A stretch of DNA of 64,000 nt from Rhizobium sp. PP-CC-3A-592 (GCF_003217095.1 NZ_QJSR01000008.1:1-64000), one strand, 5' to 3'; shown: positions 35,046 through 44,692, counted from the first letter of the stretch. Notes: generated from the letters alone by a model not told the origin. Numbers and translations are program-made.

Positions 35046-36296
35046 ATGCGTTACTCCGCACTCTCCCTGCTCATGAACGGTCTTCGCGGCAACAAAGCCT
35101 GGACGCCGGCCTGGCGGCAGCCGGAGCCAAAGGGGCAGTACGACGTGATTATCGTCGGCGGGGGCGGTCACGGGCTGGCGACGGCCTATTACCTCGCAAA
35201 GACCTTCGGCATCACCAATGTCGCGGTGCTTGAGAAAGGTTACGTCGGCTCCGGCAATGTCGGCCGCAACACGACGATCATCCGCTCCAACTACCTCTTG
35301 GCCGGCAACAATCCGTTCTACGAGCTGTCCATGAAACTCTGGGAGGGGCTGGAGCAGGACTTCAACTTCAATGCCATGGTGTCGCAGCGCGGCGTGCTCA
35401 ATCTCTTTCACTCAGATGCCCAGCGTGATGCCTATACGCGGCGCGGCAATGCCATGCTCTTGCACGGCGTCGATGCGCAGCTGCTCGACCGCGCGGCGGT
35501 GCGGCAGATGCTGCCTTTCCTCGATTACGACAATGCACGGTTTCCCATCCAGGGCGGCCTGTTGCAGAAACGCGGCGGTACGGTGCGACACGATGCGGTG
35601 GCCTGGGGCTATGCGCGCGGCGCCGACCAACGCGGCGTTGATATCATCCAGAATTGCGAGGTCACCGGCATCCGCCGCGAGAACGGCCTCGTCACGGGCG
35701 TCGAGACCAGCCGGGGCTTCATCGGCTGCGGCAAGCTCGGGCTGGCGGCGGCCGGCAACTCCTCGCGCGTCGCGGAGATGGCGGGCATCAAGCTGCCGAT
35801 CGAGAGCCATGTGCTGCAGGCTTTCGTGTCCGAAGGCCTGAAACCCTTCATCGACGGGGTCGTGACCTTCGGGGCCGGGCATTTCTACGTGTCGCAATCC
35901 GACAAGGGCGGGCTCGTCTTCGGCGGCGATATCGATGGCTACAATTCCTACGCGCAGCGCGGAAACCTTGCGACCGTCGAGCATGTCGCAGAAGCCGGCA
36001 AGGCGATGATCCCCGCGCTGTCGCGCGTCCGAGTGCTGCGTTCCTGGGGCGGCATTATGGATATGTCGATGGACGGATCGCCGATCATCGACCGAACGCA
36101 TCTGGAAAATCTCTACCTCAATGCCGGCTGGTGCTATGGCGGCTTCAAGGCGACCCCTGCCTCCGGCTTTTGCTTCGCCCATCTTCTGGCAAAAGGCGTC
36201 TCGCACGAGACCACGCGCCAGATGCGGCTCGACCGGTTCGAGCGCGGATATCTGATCGACGAAAAGGGTCAGGGCGCGCAGCCCAACCTCCACTGA
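35046..36296 (+). CDS. mgdA: N-methylglutamate dehydrogenase subunit A (SoxB-like)
   Basis: A 416-residue DAO-family flavoprotein: VIIVGGGGHGLATAYYLAK (FAD site) and VGRNTTIIRSNYL around the flavin attachment region, as in the beta subunit of heterotetrameric sarcosine oxidase. Start 35046 (MRYSALSLLMNG) matches the family's usual N-terminus. By itself it would be annotated soxB. Next to gmaS and mgsABC homologues the likelier substrate is N-methylglutamate, oxidised to glutamate with the methyl group passed to tetrahydrofolate in MgdC. A sarcosine role remains the alternative. First gene of mgdABCD. Confidence 0.8.
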   Translation: MRYSALSLLMNGLRGNKAWTPAWRQPEPKGQYDVIIVGGGGHGLATAYYLAKTFGITNVAVLEKGYVGSGNVGRNTTIIRSNYLLAGNNPFYELSMKLWEGLEQDFNFNAMVSQRGVLNLFHSDAQRDAYTRRGNAMLLHGVDAQLLDRAAVRQMLPFLDYDNARFPIQGGLLQKRGGTVRHDAVAWGYARGADQRGVDIIQNCEVTGIRRENGLVTGVETSRGFIGCGKLGLAAAGNSSRVAEMAGIKLPIESHVLQAFVSEGLKPFIDGVVTFGAGHFYVSQSDKGGLVFGGDIDGYNSYAQRGNLATVEHVAEAGKAMIPALSRVRVLRSWGGIMDMSMDGSPIIDRTHLENLYLNAGWCYGGFKATPASGFCFAHLLAKGVSHETTRQMRLDRFERGYLIDEKGQGAQPNLH

Positions 36297-36319
36297 CATT
36301 GCTCAAGGAAGCGCCCGAC

Positions 36320-36613
36320 ATGGCCAGCCTCGTCCCCTGCCCGCATTGCGGCGCGCGACCGAAAGAAGAGTTCACCATCCGCGGTGCAGCGCTCGCGCGA
36401 CCGTTCGCCAATGCCGATCCGGCGGCGTGGATGGATTACGTCTACCTGCGCGACAACCCGCGAGGCCGCTATGAGGAGCACTGGCACCATACGGCCGGCT
36501 GCCGGCGCTGGCTGGTGGTGACGCGCGACACCGCCACGCACGAGATCGCGGCAAGCCGGGACGCGTCCCTCGACACCGTCGGGCCCGATACGGCGGGAGG
36601 CGTACGCCCATGA
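36320..36613 (+). CDS. mgdB: N-methylglutamate dehydrogenase subunit B (SoxD-like)
   Basis: A 97-residue protein with the zinc-binding pattern of the sarcosine oxidase delta subunit: CPHCGARPKEEFTIRG, then HWHHTAGCRRWLVVTRDTAT. It is a structural subunit without its own catalytic centre. The stop overlaps the mgdC start (ATGA). Usual family length. Confidence 0.85.
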   Translation: MASLVPCPHCGARPKEEFTIRGAALARPFANADPAAWMDYVYLRDNPRGRYEEHWHHTAGCRRWLVVTRDTATHEIAASRDASLDTVGPDTAGGVRP

Positions 36614-39573
36614 CCCCCTATCGCCTTTCGGCCGGCGGCCTCATCGACCGCCGCGCGCCGCTCTCCTTCACCTTCGACGGAAGGCCGCTGACGGGCTTTG
36701 CCGGCGACAGCCTCGCCTCCGCCCTGCTTGCCAACGGCCGGCTGCTCGTCGGCCGCAGCTTCAAGTATCACCGTCCGCGCGGCATCCTCACGGCGGGCGC
36801 TGCCGAGCCAAATGCACTGACGACCATCGGACGGGAAGGCCGCACCGAGGCCAATAGTCGCGCGACGATGCAGGAACTCTATGCCGGTCTCGAAGCGCGC
36901 AGCCAGAGCCGCTGGCCGTCGCTCGCTTTCGATATCGGCGCGCTGAACGGCCTCTTCTCGCCCTTTCTCGGCGCCGGCTTCTACTACAAGACCTTCATGT
37001 GGCCGGCTCCCCTCTGGGAAAAACTCTATGAGCCTTTCATTCGCAAGGCCGCCGGCCTCGGCACGGCTGCCCACGTGGCGGATCCGGATGCTTACGAGAA
37101 GTGCTGGGCGCATTGCGATCTGCTGGTCATCGGCGCCGGCCCCGCGGGACTTTCCGCTGCACTCACGGCCGGACGGGCAGGTGCCCGGGTCGTTCTGGTC
37201 GATGAACACGCGGCGGCCGGCGGCACGCTCTTGTCGGAGACGGCGCGGATCGGCGGACGGTCGGCGCCGGACGTCGTGACGCAGACGATGGCCGAGCTGG
37301 AAACGCTTGCGAACGTCACCATTCTGCTCCGCACCACCGCCTTTGGCTGGTATGACGGCAATGTCTTCGGGGCCGTCGAGCGCGTGCAGAAGCATGTCCG
37401 CGTGCCCGCCGTCGCCCGGCCTGTGGAGCGGCTATGGCGCATCGTCGCGAGGAAAGCGCTGCTCGCAACCGGTGCGGAGGAGCGGCCGCTCGTCTTCGGC
37501 GGCAACGACATTCCCGGCGTCATGATGGCGGTCGCCATGCGCACCTACCTCAACCGCTACGGCGTTGCGCCCGGCCGGCAGGTCGCGATCTTCACCACCA
37601 ATGACAGCGGTTATGCGCTGGCAGCCGATCTGGAAGCGCAAGGCATCACGCCGGTTGCTATCGTCGACAGCCGGGAGGACGCTGCCCCGCTTTATACCGG
37701 TAAGGCGCGCATTGTGAAGGGCGCCGTCGTCTCCGACGCGCAAGGTGGCAAGGCGCTCTCCTCCATAACGGTACTGCGGAACGGCCAGACGGAAACCGTG
37801 AAGGTGGATGCGCTCGCCATGGCCGGCGGTTTCAGCCCGATCATCCACCTCGCCTGCCATCGCGGCGGCAAGCCGCAATGGTCGGACGTACAGTCCGCCT
37901 TTCTCGCGCCCGGCGATCTCATTGGCCTCGATCTTGCCGGTGCGGTCGCGACGACGGCCGGCATCGCCGCCTGCCTTGCGGATGGCGCGCGGAAGGCGGC
38001 GGCTCTTCTGGATGAGATGTCCATCAACGCAACCCCGGCAAGCTTCGGTGCCGTCGAGGGCGACATCGTCTCTGCCCCCGTCCGGCCGCTCTGGACCATA
38101 CCTGGCGTCAAGGGCAAGGCGTTCGTCGATTTCCAGAACGACGTCCACCGTGGAGATTTCGACCTTGCCGTGCAGGAAGGTTACGGCCATGTGGAACTCG
38201 CCAAGCGCTACACGACCAACGGCATGGCGACCGACCAGGGCAAGCTCTCCAATGTCAACGCCATCGGCCTGCTGGCAGAGGCGCGGGGGCTGTCCCCGGC
38301 CGATGTCGGCACCACCACCTTCCGGCCGTTCTACACGCCGGTGTCCTTCGGGGCGCTTGCCGGTCCTCATCACGGTCATGATTTCCAGCCCGTGCGCCGC
38401 TCGCCGCTGCACGACTGGGCGCGCCGGCTCGGTGCAACCTTCGTGGAGACCGGGCTCTGGTATCGCTCGTCCTTCTTCCCGCGCGCCGGCGAAACCACGT
38501 GGCGCGAGAGCGTCGATCGCGAAGTGCTGAACGTGCGTGCCCATGCCGGACTTTGCGACGTGTCGATGCTCGGCAAGATCGAGATCTGCGGCCACGATGC
38601 CGCGGAATTTCTCAACCGCGTCTATTCGAATGCCTTCCTGAAGCTGCCAGTCGGCAAGGCACGCTACGGCCTGATGCTGCGCGAGGACGGGATGATCTAC
38701 GACGACGGTACGACAAGCCGCCTGTCGGAGCACCATTATTTCATGACCACCACGACGGCTTACGCGGCCGGCGTCATGAACCATCTCGAATTCTGCGCAC
38801 AGGTCCTATGGCCGGATCTCGATGTGCGCCTCGCCTCCTCCACCGACCAGTGGGCGCAGATGGCGATCGCGGGACCGAAGGCACGTCTCATCCTGCAGGC
38901 GATCGTGGACGAGGACCTGTCCAACGACGCATTCCCTTTCCTTGCCGCCCGTGAGGTCTCGCTTTTCGGCGGCGCGCTTCACGGACGTCTCTTCCGCATC
39001 TCGTTCTCCGGCGAACTCGCTTATGAGCTGGCCGTGCCCGCAAGCTACGGCGAAAGCGTCGCGGAGGCCCTGATGGAAGCGGGTGCACCGCACGGCATCC
39101 AGCCCTATGGCGTGGAGGCGCTCGGCGTGCTGCGCATCGAGAAAGGGCACGTCACCCACAATGAAATCAACGGCACGGCGACGGCCGCCGATCTCGGTTT
39201 TGGCAAGATGGTCTCGGCCACCAAGCCCGATTTCATCGGCAAGGCCATGGTCGGCCGCCCGGGCCTCGTGGACCCGGATCGCGCGCAACTCGTCGGTGTG
39301 CTGCCGCTCGATCCGAAGACATCCTTCCGCACCGGATCACATATTCTGGCACACGACGCCGCGGCGACGCTCGAAAACGATCAGGGCTATGTCACATCCA
39401 GCGCTTATTCGCCCCATGTCGGATCGACCATCGGTCTCGCGCTGGTCAAGCGCGGCGCCAGTCGCCACGGCGAGACGGTGACGATCTGGAACGGCATCCG
39501 CAACGAATTTACAGCCGGTCGCCTTTGCGACCCGGTCTTCGTCGATCCGGGAAACGAGAAGCTTCATGTCTGA
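36610..39573 (+). CDS. mgdC: N-methylglutamate dehydrogenase subunit C (SoxA-like)
   Basis: A 987-residue protein arranged like the sarcosine oxidase alpha subunit. An N-terminal ferredoxin-like segment (GLIDRRAPLSFTFDGRPL) precedes a dinucleotide-binding domain (LLVIGAGPAGLSAALTAGRA). A C-terminal GcvT-like aminomethyltransferase half follows from about residue 600 (HAGLCDVSMLGKIEICG, FSGELAYELAVPASYG), which binds tetrahydrofolate and captures the released formaldehyde as methylene-THF. Overlaps both neighbours, indicating coupled translation. Confidence 0.85.
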   Translation: MTPYRLSAGGLIDRRAPLSFTFDGRPLTGFAGDSLASALLANGRLLVGRSFKYHRPRGILTAGAAEPNALTTIGREGRTEANSRATMQELYAGLEARSQSRWPSLAFDIGALNGLFSPFLGAGFYYKTFMWPAPLWEKLYEPFIRKAAGLGTAAHVADPDAYEKCWAHCDLLVIGAGPAGLSAALTAGRAGARVVLVDEHAAAGGTLLSETARIGGRSAPDVVTQTMAELETLANVTILLRTTAFGWYDGNVFGAVERVQKHVRVPAVARPVERLWRIVARKALLATGAEERPLVFGGNDIPGVMMAVAMRTYLNRYGVAPGRQVAIFTTNDSGYALAADLEAQGITPVAIVDSREDAAPLYTGKARIVKGAVVSDAQGGKALSSITVLRNGQTETVKVDALAMAGGFSPIIHLACHRGGKPQWSDVQSAFLAPGDLIGLDLAGAVATTAGIAACLADGARKAAALLDEMSINATPASFGAVEGDIVSAPVRPLWTIPGVKGKAFVDFQNDVHRGDFDLAVQEGYGHVELAKRYTTNGMATDQGKLSNVNAIGLLAEARGLSPADVGTTTFRPFYTPVSFGALAGPHHGHDFQPVRRSPLHDWARRLGATFVETGLWYRSSFFPRAGETTWRESVDREVLNVRAHAGLCDVSMLGKIEICGHDAAEFLNRVYSNAFLKLPVGKARYGLMLREDGMIYDDGTTSRLSEHHYFMTTTTAYAAGVMNHLEFCAQVLWPDLDVRLASSTDQWAQMAIAGPKARLILQAIVDEDLSNDAFPFLAAREVSLFGGALHGRLFRISFSGELAYELAVPASYGESVAEALMEAGAPHGIQPYGVEALGVLRIEKGHVTHNEINGTATAADLGFGKMVSATKPDFIGKAMVGRPGLVDPDRAQLVGVLPLDPKTSFRTGSHILAHDAAATLENDQGYVTSSAYSPHVGSTIGLALVKRGASRHGETVTIWNGIRNEFTAGRLCDPVFVDPGNEKLHV

Positions 39574-40117
39574 TATTCGCATCACGCCCCACATCACACC
39601 ACGGGCAGCGCTACAGGGCTGCACGCGCCTCGTCAGCCGAGCGATCCGGCTGGAGGCGTTGCCGGAGGGACACATCATTCACGTGCTGGGCAAGCCTGGC
39701 GATACGCTTCCCATGGCGCAGCTTGCGGCCGTTTCCGACGGCGCGCCGCATGCGGTGCGTGCTGCCGGTCCCGGTCAGTGGTTCATCGTCGGCGACCGGG
39801 CAAAGACGCATTTCGAGCTTGCCGACCTCTTTGCGGCCCTTCAGCCGGAGGCTTTCGGCGTGGACCAGAGCGCGGGCCGTGTCCGTATCCGAGCTAGCGG
39901 CCCGATGGTCGAGCGGATGCTGGCCAAAGGCATGGCGGCCGATCTCTCGCTGTCCCGTTTTCCGATAGGATATGCCACGACGACGCTCATCGGCCACATC
40001 GCCGCGCATGTCACCCGCGTGGGCGAAGACGCCTTTGAGATCATGGTCCTGCGCGGCTTCGCCCAAAGCCTGTGGGACCATCTCGCGCGCATGAGCGGCG
40101 AGTTTCTCGAAGACTGA
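39566..40117 (+). CDS. mgdD: N-methylglutamate dehydrogenase subunit D (SoxG-like)
   Basis: A 183-residue protein similar to the sarcosine oxidase gamma subunit, a small GcvT-fold protein (HAVRAAGPGQWFIVGD, and FEIMVLRGFAQSLWDHLARM at the end). It completes the heterotetramer. The start overlaps mgdC by 8 bases. The gene is followed at once by an 18-bp perfect inverted repeat that separates it from the convergent purU. Confidence 0.82.
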   Translation: MSDIRITPHITPRAALQGCTRLVSRAIRLEALPEGHIIHVLGKPGDTLPMAQLAAVSDGAPHAVRAAGPGQWFIVGDRAKTHFELADLFAALQPEAFGVDQSAGRVRIRASGPMVERMLAKGMAADLSLSRFPIGYATTTLIGHIAAHVTRVGEDAFEIMVLRGFAQSLWDHLARMSGEFLED

Positions 40118-40125
40118 GAGGCGTT

Positions 40126-40179
40126 ATACCAAGTGTCGATGATAGGAACCTATAGTTTTCCATCATCGACACTTGGTAT
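40126..40179. repeat. Perfect 18-bp inverted repeat between convergent mgdD and purU
   Basis: ATACCAAGTGTCGATGAT (40126-40143) and its exact reverse complement (40162-40179) flank an 18-base spacer with its own GGAA/TTTCC pairing. The purU stop codon begins at the last base. No T-tract follows, so it is either a bidirectional attenuator or a small palindromic mobile repeat that has become the intergenic stem-loop. Confidence 0.75.
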
Positions 40180-41063
40180 TAGCCCATGCGCTCAGAGGCG
40201 TAGCCGCCTGGGCTCGCCGGGAAGACGACGGTGCGGTTGCCGTTCATGAAGACGCGGTGATGGATATGCGCGTGGATGGCGCGCGACAGCACCTGCGCCT
40301 CGACGTCCCGGCCGATGGAAACATAGTCGGCCGCGCTCTGCGCATGCGTGATGCGCGCGACGTCCTGCTCGATGATCGGACCTTCGTCAAGTTCCGCGGT
40401 CACATAATGCGCCGTTGCGCCGATCAGCTTCACGCCCCGTCCATAGGCCTGCTTGTAGGGGTTCGCCCCCTTGAAGCTCGGCAGGAAGGAGTGGTGGATA
40501 TTGATGATCCGGCCTGACATCCGCGCACACATGGCGTCCGACAGAACCTGCATGTAGCGGGCGAGCACGACGAGGTCGGCGCCGGACTGCTCGATGAGCG
40601 CGAGAATCCGCGCCTCCGCCTCCGGCTTGTTGGCCTTGGTCACGGGGATATGATGGAACGGAATATCGTGGTTGACGACCACCTTCTGGTAGTCGAAATG
40701 GTTGGAAACCACGGCGACGATCTCGATCGGCAGTGCGCCGATCTTCCAGCGGTAAAGAATATCGTTGAGGCAATGCCCGAAGCGCGAGACCATCAGCACG
40801 ACCTTCATCGGCGCGGCCGGATCATGGAACCGATAGTCCATGGCGAACGGCTGCGCGACAGCGGCAAAGTCCGCCTCGATCGCTGCGAGCGACAGGCCAT
40901 CCTCCGAGCGAAACCCGATGCGCATGAAGAAGCGGCCGGTCTCCAGATCGTCGAACTGGGCGCTGTCGACGATGTTGCAGTGCTTGTCGGCGAGGTAGGT
41001 CGAGATGGCGGCAACGATGCCGCGCCGTGACGTGCAGGTGACGGTGAGGACGAACGGGTTCAA
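40179..41063 (-). CDS. purU: Formyltetrahydrofolate deformylase
   Basis: A 294-residue protein with an N-terminal ACT domain (FVLTVTCTSRRGIVAAISTY) and a C-terminal formyltransferase-fold domain with the catalytic INIHHSFLPSFKGANPY and ELDEGPIIEQD segments. It hydrolyses 10-formyl-THF to formate and THF. As the last gene of the mgs-gmaS operon it would return folate and drain the C1 units from methylamine oxidation to formate, a role it also has in other methylated-amine clusters. No folD or formate dehydrogenase is in this window. Confidence 0.9.
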   Translation of the reverse strand: MNPFVLTVTCTSRRGIVAAISTYLADKHCNIVDSAQFDDLETGRFFMRIGFRSEDGLSLAAIEADFAAVAQPFAMDYRFHDPAAPMKVVLMVSRFGHCLNDILYRWKIGALPIEIVAVVSNHFDYQKVVVNHDIPFHHIPVTKANKPEAEARILALIEQSGADLVVLARYMQVLSDAMCARMSGRIINIHHSFLPSFKGANPYKQAYGRGVKLIGATAHYVTAELDEGPIIEQDVARITHAQSAADYVSIGRDVEAQVLSRAIHAHIHHRVFMNGNRTVVFPASPGGYASERMG

Positions 41064-41135
41064 GACGCGTCCTTTCGTTTGAGCAATGATGAGGTTCCAC
41101 CCGTGTCGCTAGGCCGATGGGAAAATGCCGGATGC

Positions 41136-42443
41136 CTAGACATCGAGCGTCGTCTCCCTCTCCCAGTCCGTGAAATGGCTGCAATAGCTCGTCCACTCGC
41201 CATGTTTCAGCTTGAGATAGGCGGCGGAAAAATCCCTGCCCATCGCCACCTTTAACGCGTCGTCCTTCTCATAATCGCGCAGGGCGTCGAGCAGGTTCAG
41301 CGGCAGCCGCGGCGCGTTCGTCACCGTATGGCCTTCGCGGTACATGTCGATATCATGGTGCGGGCCGGGATCGGCGTTGGTACGCATGCCCGACATGCCC
41401 GCGGCAAGGATGATCGCCTGTAGCAGGTAGGGGTTGACGGCGCCGTCCGGCAGGCGAAGTTCGAAACGGCCGGGGCCGGGAACACGCACCATATGCGTGC
41501 GGTTATTGCCGGTCCATGTCACCGTGTTCGGCGCCCAGGTGGCCCCGGACACAGTGCGCGGCGCATTGATGCGCTTGTAGGAATTGACGGTCGGATTGGT
41601 GATGGCCGCAAGGGCCGAAGCATGTTTCATGATGCCGCCGAGGAAAGTCTTGCCGGTCGCGGAAAGCCCGAATGGCATGTCGGGGTCGGCAAAGACGTTG
41701 GTCTTGCCCTTAAGATCCCAGACCGAGATATGAGCGTGGCAGCCATTGCCGGTCAGCCCCTTGAATGGCTTCGGCATGAAGGTGGCGCGTAGCCCGTGCT
41801 TCTCGGCGATGGATTTGACCATGAACTTGAAGAACGAATGCTTGTCGGCCGTGGCAAGCACATCGTCATATTCCCAGTTCATCTCGAACTGGCCGTTCGC
41901 GTCCTCATGGTCGTTCTGGTAGGGCTTCCAGCCAAGTTCGAGCATGGCATCGCAGATCTCGGCGATCACGTCGAACCGCCGCATCACCGCCTGCTGGTCG
42001 TAGCAGGGCTTTTCCGCCGTGTCGTACGCGTCGGAAATGACCGATCCGTCGGCCGAGGTGAGGAAGAACTCCGGCTCGACGCCGGTCTTGACCCTGAGCC
42101 CCATCTCGGCGGCTTCCGCCGCCAGCCGCTTCAACAGCACGCGCGGCGCCTGTTCGAGCGGCTTGTCGTCCATCCGGCAATCGGCCGCCACCCAGGCCAC
42201 GTCCTTCTTCCACGGCAGCTGGATCACCGAGGACGGATCCGGCAGCGCAAAGAGATCGGGATGGGCCGGAGACAGGTCGAGCCAGGTCGCAAATCCCGCA
42301 AATCCCGCACCATCCGCCTGCATGTCGGCGATGGCCTGCGCCGGCACGAGTTTGGCGCGCTGGGCACCGAAAAGATCGGTGTAACTGATCATGAAGTAGC
42401 GGATGCCGTGCTCTGCGGCATAGGTCGAGAGATCCAGTGTCAC
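41136..42443 (-). CDS. gmaS: Gamma-glutamylmethylamide synthetase (GlnT/glutamine synthetase III-like)
   Basis: A 435-residue glutamine-synthetase-fold ligase. Catalytic segments include EPEFFLT, GQFEMNW, FMPKPFKGLTGNGCHAHIS and NRTHMVRVPGPGRFELRLPD. The N-terminus YFMISYTDLFGAQRAKLVPA is characteristic of the GmaS/GlnT group. GTG start at 42443 behind AGGGGAAC. It would join methylamine to glutamate with ATP, giving gamma-glutamylmethylamide. Position directly after mgsC and before purU supports GmaS over a nitrogen-assimilatory GlnT, although the two are close homologues. Confidence 0.85.
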   Translation of the reverse strand: MTLDLSTYAAEHGIRYFMISYTDLFGAQRAKLVPAQAIADMQADGAGFAGFATWLDLSPAHPDLFALPDPSSVIQLPWKKDVAWVAADCRMDDKPLEQAPRVLLKRLAAEAAEMGLRVKTGVEPEFFLTSADGSVISDAYDTAEKPCYDQQAVMRRFDVIAEICDAMLELGWKPYQNDHEDANGQFEMNWEYDDVLATADKHSFFKFMVKSIAEKHGLRATFMPKPFKGLTGNGCHAHISVWDLKGKTNVFADPDMPFGLSATGKTFLGGIMKHASALAAITNPTVNSYKRINAPRTVSGATWAPNTVTWTGNNRTHMVRVPGPGRFELRLPDGAVNPYLLQAIILAAGMSGMRTNADPGPHHDIDMYREGHTVTNAPRLPLNLLDALRDYEKDDALKVAMGRDFSAAYLKLKHGEWTSYCSHFTDWERETTLDV

Positions 42444-42591
42444 GTCGTTCCCCTTATGGATTATCAGACACTCAACGAGGTCGAACCGCATCCTCCCAAA
42501 CGCGGTCCCGCCTTTCCTTCCCGCTGAAGCAGCCCTCGGCAAAGCTTGCTCGCTTTGTCTCAAGGTGATGCCACGAAAACAGGACGGTTTG

Positions 42592-43920
42592 TCAGAAGCC
42601 TCCCTTGCCCGGATACCAGCTTGTGCCGGCGAGCGGGATCTGCGCCATGGCGGCGGCTTCCATCGTCAGCGCGCAGAGGTCTTCGGGCTCCAGATTGTGC
42701 AGGTGGTTCTTGCCGCAGGCGCGCGCGATCGTCTGCGCCTCCAGCGTCATGACCTTGAGGTAGTTGGCAAGCCTGCGTCCAGCCGCAACCGGGTCGAGGC
42801 GGGCGGCGAGTTCGGGGTCCTGCGTGGTGATGCCGGCAGGGTCCTTACCCTCGTGCCAGTCGTCATAGGCGCCGGCCGTCGTGCCGAGCTTCTGATATTC
42901 CTCTTCCCACTTCGGGTCGTTGTCGCCGAGCGCCACCAGCGCGGCCGTGCCGATGGCCACAGCATCCGCGCCCAGCGCCAGCGCCTTGGCCACGTCCGCG
43001 CCCGAGCGAATACCGCCGGAGACGATGAGCTGCACGCTTCGGTGAAGCCCGAGATCCTGCAGCGCCTGCACGGCCGGGCGGATGCAGGCGAGAATGGGCA
43101 TGCCGACATTCTCGATGAAGACGTCCTGCGTCGCCGCCGTGCCGCCCTGCATACCGTCGAGCACGACCACATCGGCGCCGGCCTTCACGGCCAGCGCGGT
43201 ATCGTAATAGGGGCGGGAGCCACCGACCTTCACATAGATCGGCTTTTCCCAGTCGGTGATCTCGCGCAGTTCGAGGATCTTGATTTCCAGATCGTCCGGG
43301 CCGGTCCAGTCCGGGTGACGGCAGGCCGAGCGCTGGTCGATGCCCTTGGGCAGGTTGCGCATCTGGGCGACGCGGTCGGAGATCTTCTGGCCGAGCAGCA
43401 TGCCGCCGCCGCCGGGCTTGGCGCCCTGCCCGATGACGATCTCGATCGCATCTGCCCGGCGCAGGTCGCGCGGGTTCATGCCGTAGCGGGAGGGCAGGTA
43501 CTGGTAGACCAGCATCTCGCTATGCCCGCGCTCCTCGTCGGTCATACCCCCGTCCCCCGTCGTGGTCGAGGTGCCGGCGATCGTCGCGCCCCGGCCGAGC
43601 GCTTCCTTGGCATTGCCGGAAAGGGCCCCGAACGACATGCCGGCAATGGTGATCGGCGTCTTCAGGCGGATGGGCTTCTTGGCAAAGCGCGTGCCGAGGA
43701 CGACGGATGTGTCGCACTTCTCTCGGTAGCCTTCGAGCGGGTAGCGCGAAATCGAGGCGCCGAGAAACAAGAGGTCATCGAAATGCGGCAGCTTACGCTT
43801 CGTGCCCGCCCCGCGAATGTCGTAGATGCCGGTGGCGGCTGCGCGCCGGATCTCGGCCAGCGTCGCATCGTCGAAGGTCGCCGACTTGCGCGGCGGGGTG
43901 TAGGGGTTGTGATAGCTCAT
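42592..43920 (-). CDS. mgsC: N-methylglutamate synthase, FMN/Fe-S large subunit (GltB/GlxD-like)
   Basis: A 442-residue glutamate-synthase FMN domain: MSFGALSGNAKEALGRGATI, GDGGMTDEERGHSE, VIGQGAKPGGGGMLLGQK, VVLDGMQGGTAATQDVF and IVSGGIRSGADVAKALALGA. Cys residues for a 3Fe-4S cluster lie toward the C-terminus (around residues 370-430, e.g. RACGKNH, DLCAL). It should carry the FMN and transfer the methylamino group to 2-oxoglutarate. It corresponds to GlxD in rhizobial glxABCD annotations. Confidence 0.85.
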   Translation of the reverse strand: MSYHNPYTPPRKSATFDDATLAEIRRAAATGIYDIRGAGTKRKLPHFDDLLFLGASISRYPLEGYREKCDTSVVLGTRFAKKPIRLKTPITIAGMSFGALSGNAKEALGRGATIAGTSTTTGDGGMTDEERGHSEMLVYQYLPSRYGMNPRDLRRADAIEIVIGQGAKPGGGGMLLGQKISDRVAQMRNLPKGIDQRSACRHPDWTGPDDLEIKILELREITDWEKPIYVKVGGSRPYYDTALAVKAGADVVVLDGMQGGTAATQDVFIENVGMPILACIRPAVQALQDLGLHRSVQLIVSGGIRSGADVAKALALGADAVAIGTAALVALGDNDPKWEEEYQKLGTTAGAYDDWHEGKDPAGITTQDPELAARLDPVAAGRRLANYLKVMTLEAQTIARACGKNHLHNLEPEDLCALTMEAAAMAQIPLAGTSWYPGKGGF

Positions 43921-43938
43921 GGATGATCCCTCGGGCGT

Positions 43939-44625
43939 TCAATATGCGTCGGCATTGTCGATGTTGAACGTGTAGAGCGTGCGTGCCGAACCGTAGCGCG
44001 TGAACTCCTCCGGCTTCGCATCGGTCGCGCCGGCCCGCTCCAGCAGCCCGCGCAACGTTTCCAGATGCTCCGGCTGCATCGGCTTTTCGATGCAGTCGGT
44101 GCCGAGGCTCTTCACAGTGCCGCGCACGAACAGCTTCGCCTCGTAGAGACTGTCGCCGAGCGCATCGCCGGCATCGCCCAGCACCACGAGATGGCCGGAC
44201 TGGCCCATGAAGGCCGACATATGACCGATATTGCCATGGACGACGATGTCGATGCCCTTCATGGAAATGCCGCAGCGCGAGGCCGCATTGCCCTTGATGA
44301 CGAGAAGACCGCCCTGCCCGGTGGCGCCCGCATACTGGCTGGCATCGCCCTCGATGACGACGGTGCCGGACATCATGTTTTCGGCGACACCCGGCCCTGC
44401 CGAACCGTGGACGGTGACCATGCCCCCGTCGTTCATGCCGGCGCAGTAGTAGCCGACGGATCCCCGCACCTCGACGGTGACGGGCGCATCGATGCCAACG
44501 GCGACTGCATGGGCACCGCGCGGATTGACGACGTCAAACGCCGTGTCGTTGGCGCCCTTCGAAAGCGCGTGAAGAGCACTGTTGAGCTCGCGCAGCGGCG
44601 TGGAGGACAGATCGAATGTCGGCAT
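43939..44625 (-). CDS. mgsB: N-methylglutamate synthase GXGXG subunit (GltB C-terminal/GlxC-like)
   Basis: A 228-residue right-handed beta-helix protein with the GXGXG-type repeats of the glutamate synthase C-terminal domain (GSVGYYCAGMNDGGMVTVHG, GDASQYAGATGQGGLLVIKG, GHMSAFMGQSGHLVVLGDAG). It is a structural partner of the amidotransferase and FMN subunits. Its start lies 67 bases after mgsA. Confidence 0.85.
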   Translation of the reverse strand: MPTFDLSSTPLRELNSALHALSKGANDTAFDVVNPRGAHAVAVGIDAPVTVEVRGSVGYYCAGMNDGGMVTVHGSAGPGVAENMMSGTVVIEGDASQYAGATGQGGLLVIKGNAASRCGISMKGIDIVVHGNIGHMSAFMGQSGHLVVLGDAGDALGDSLYEAKLFVRGTVKSLGTDCIEKPMQPEHLETLRGLLERAGATDAKPEEFTRYGSARTLYTFNIDNADAY

Positions 44626-44692
44626 TGTGTTCCTCTATGGCCGGGACGTCGGACGGAAGACCGTGTCCCGTGTTCCTGGCGTCCCTCGGGTC

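Noticed and set aside
35046..40117. Annotation as a plain sarcosine oxidase operon soxBDAG.
   Set aside because: Subunit types are identical, so it cannot be excluded, but adjacency to gmaS, mgsABC and the tmm/tdm arm favours N-methylglutamate dehydrogenase.
41136..42443. Annotation as nitrogen-assimilatory glutamine synthetase III (glnT).
   Set aside because: Operon position between mgsC and purU, and the GmaS-type N-terminus, favour gamma-glutamylmethylamide synthetase; the activities are not separable by motif alone.
42540..42557. CAAAGC-TTGCTC-GCTTTG stem-loop upstream of gmaS.
   Set aside because: Only a 6-bp stem without T-tract inside an apparent operon; too weak to list as a terminator.
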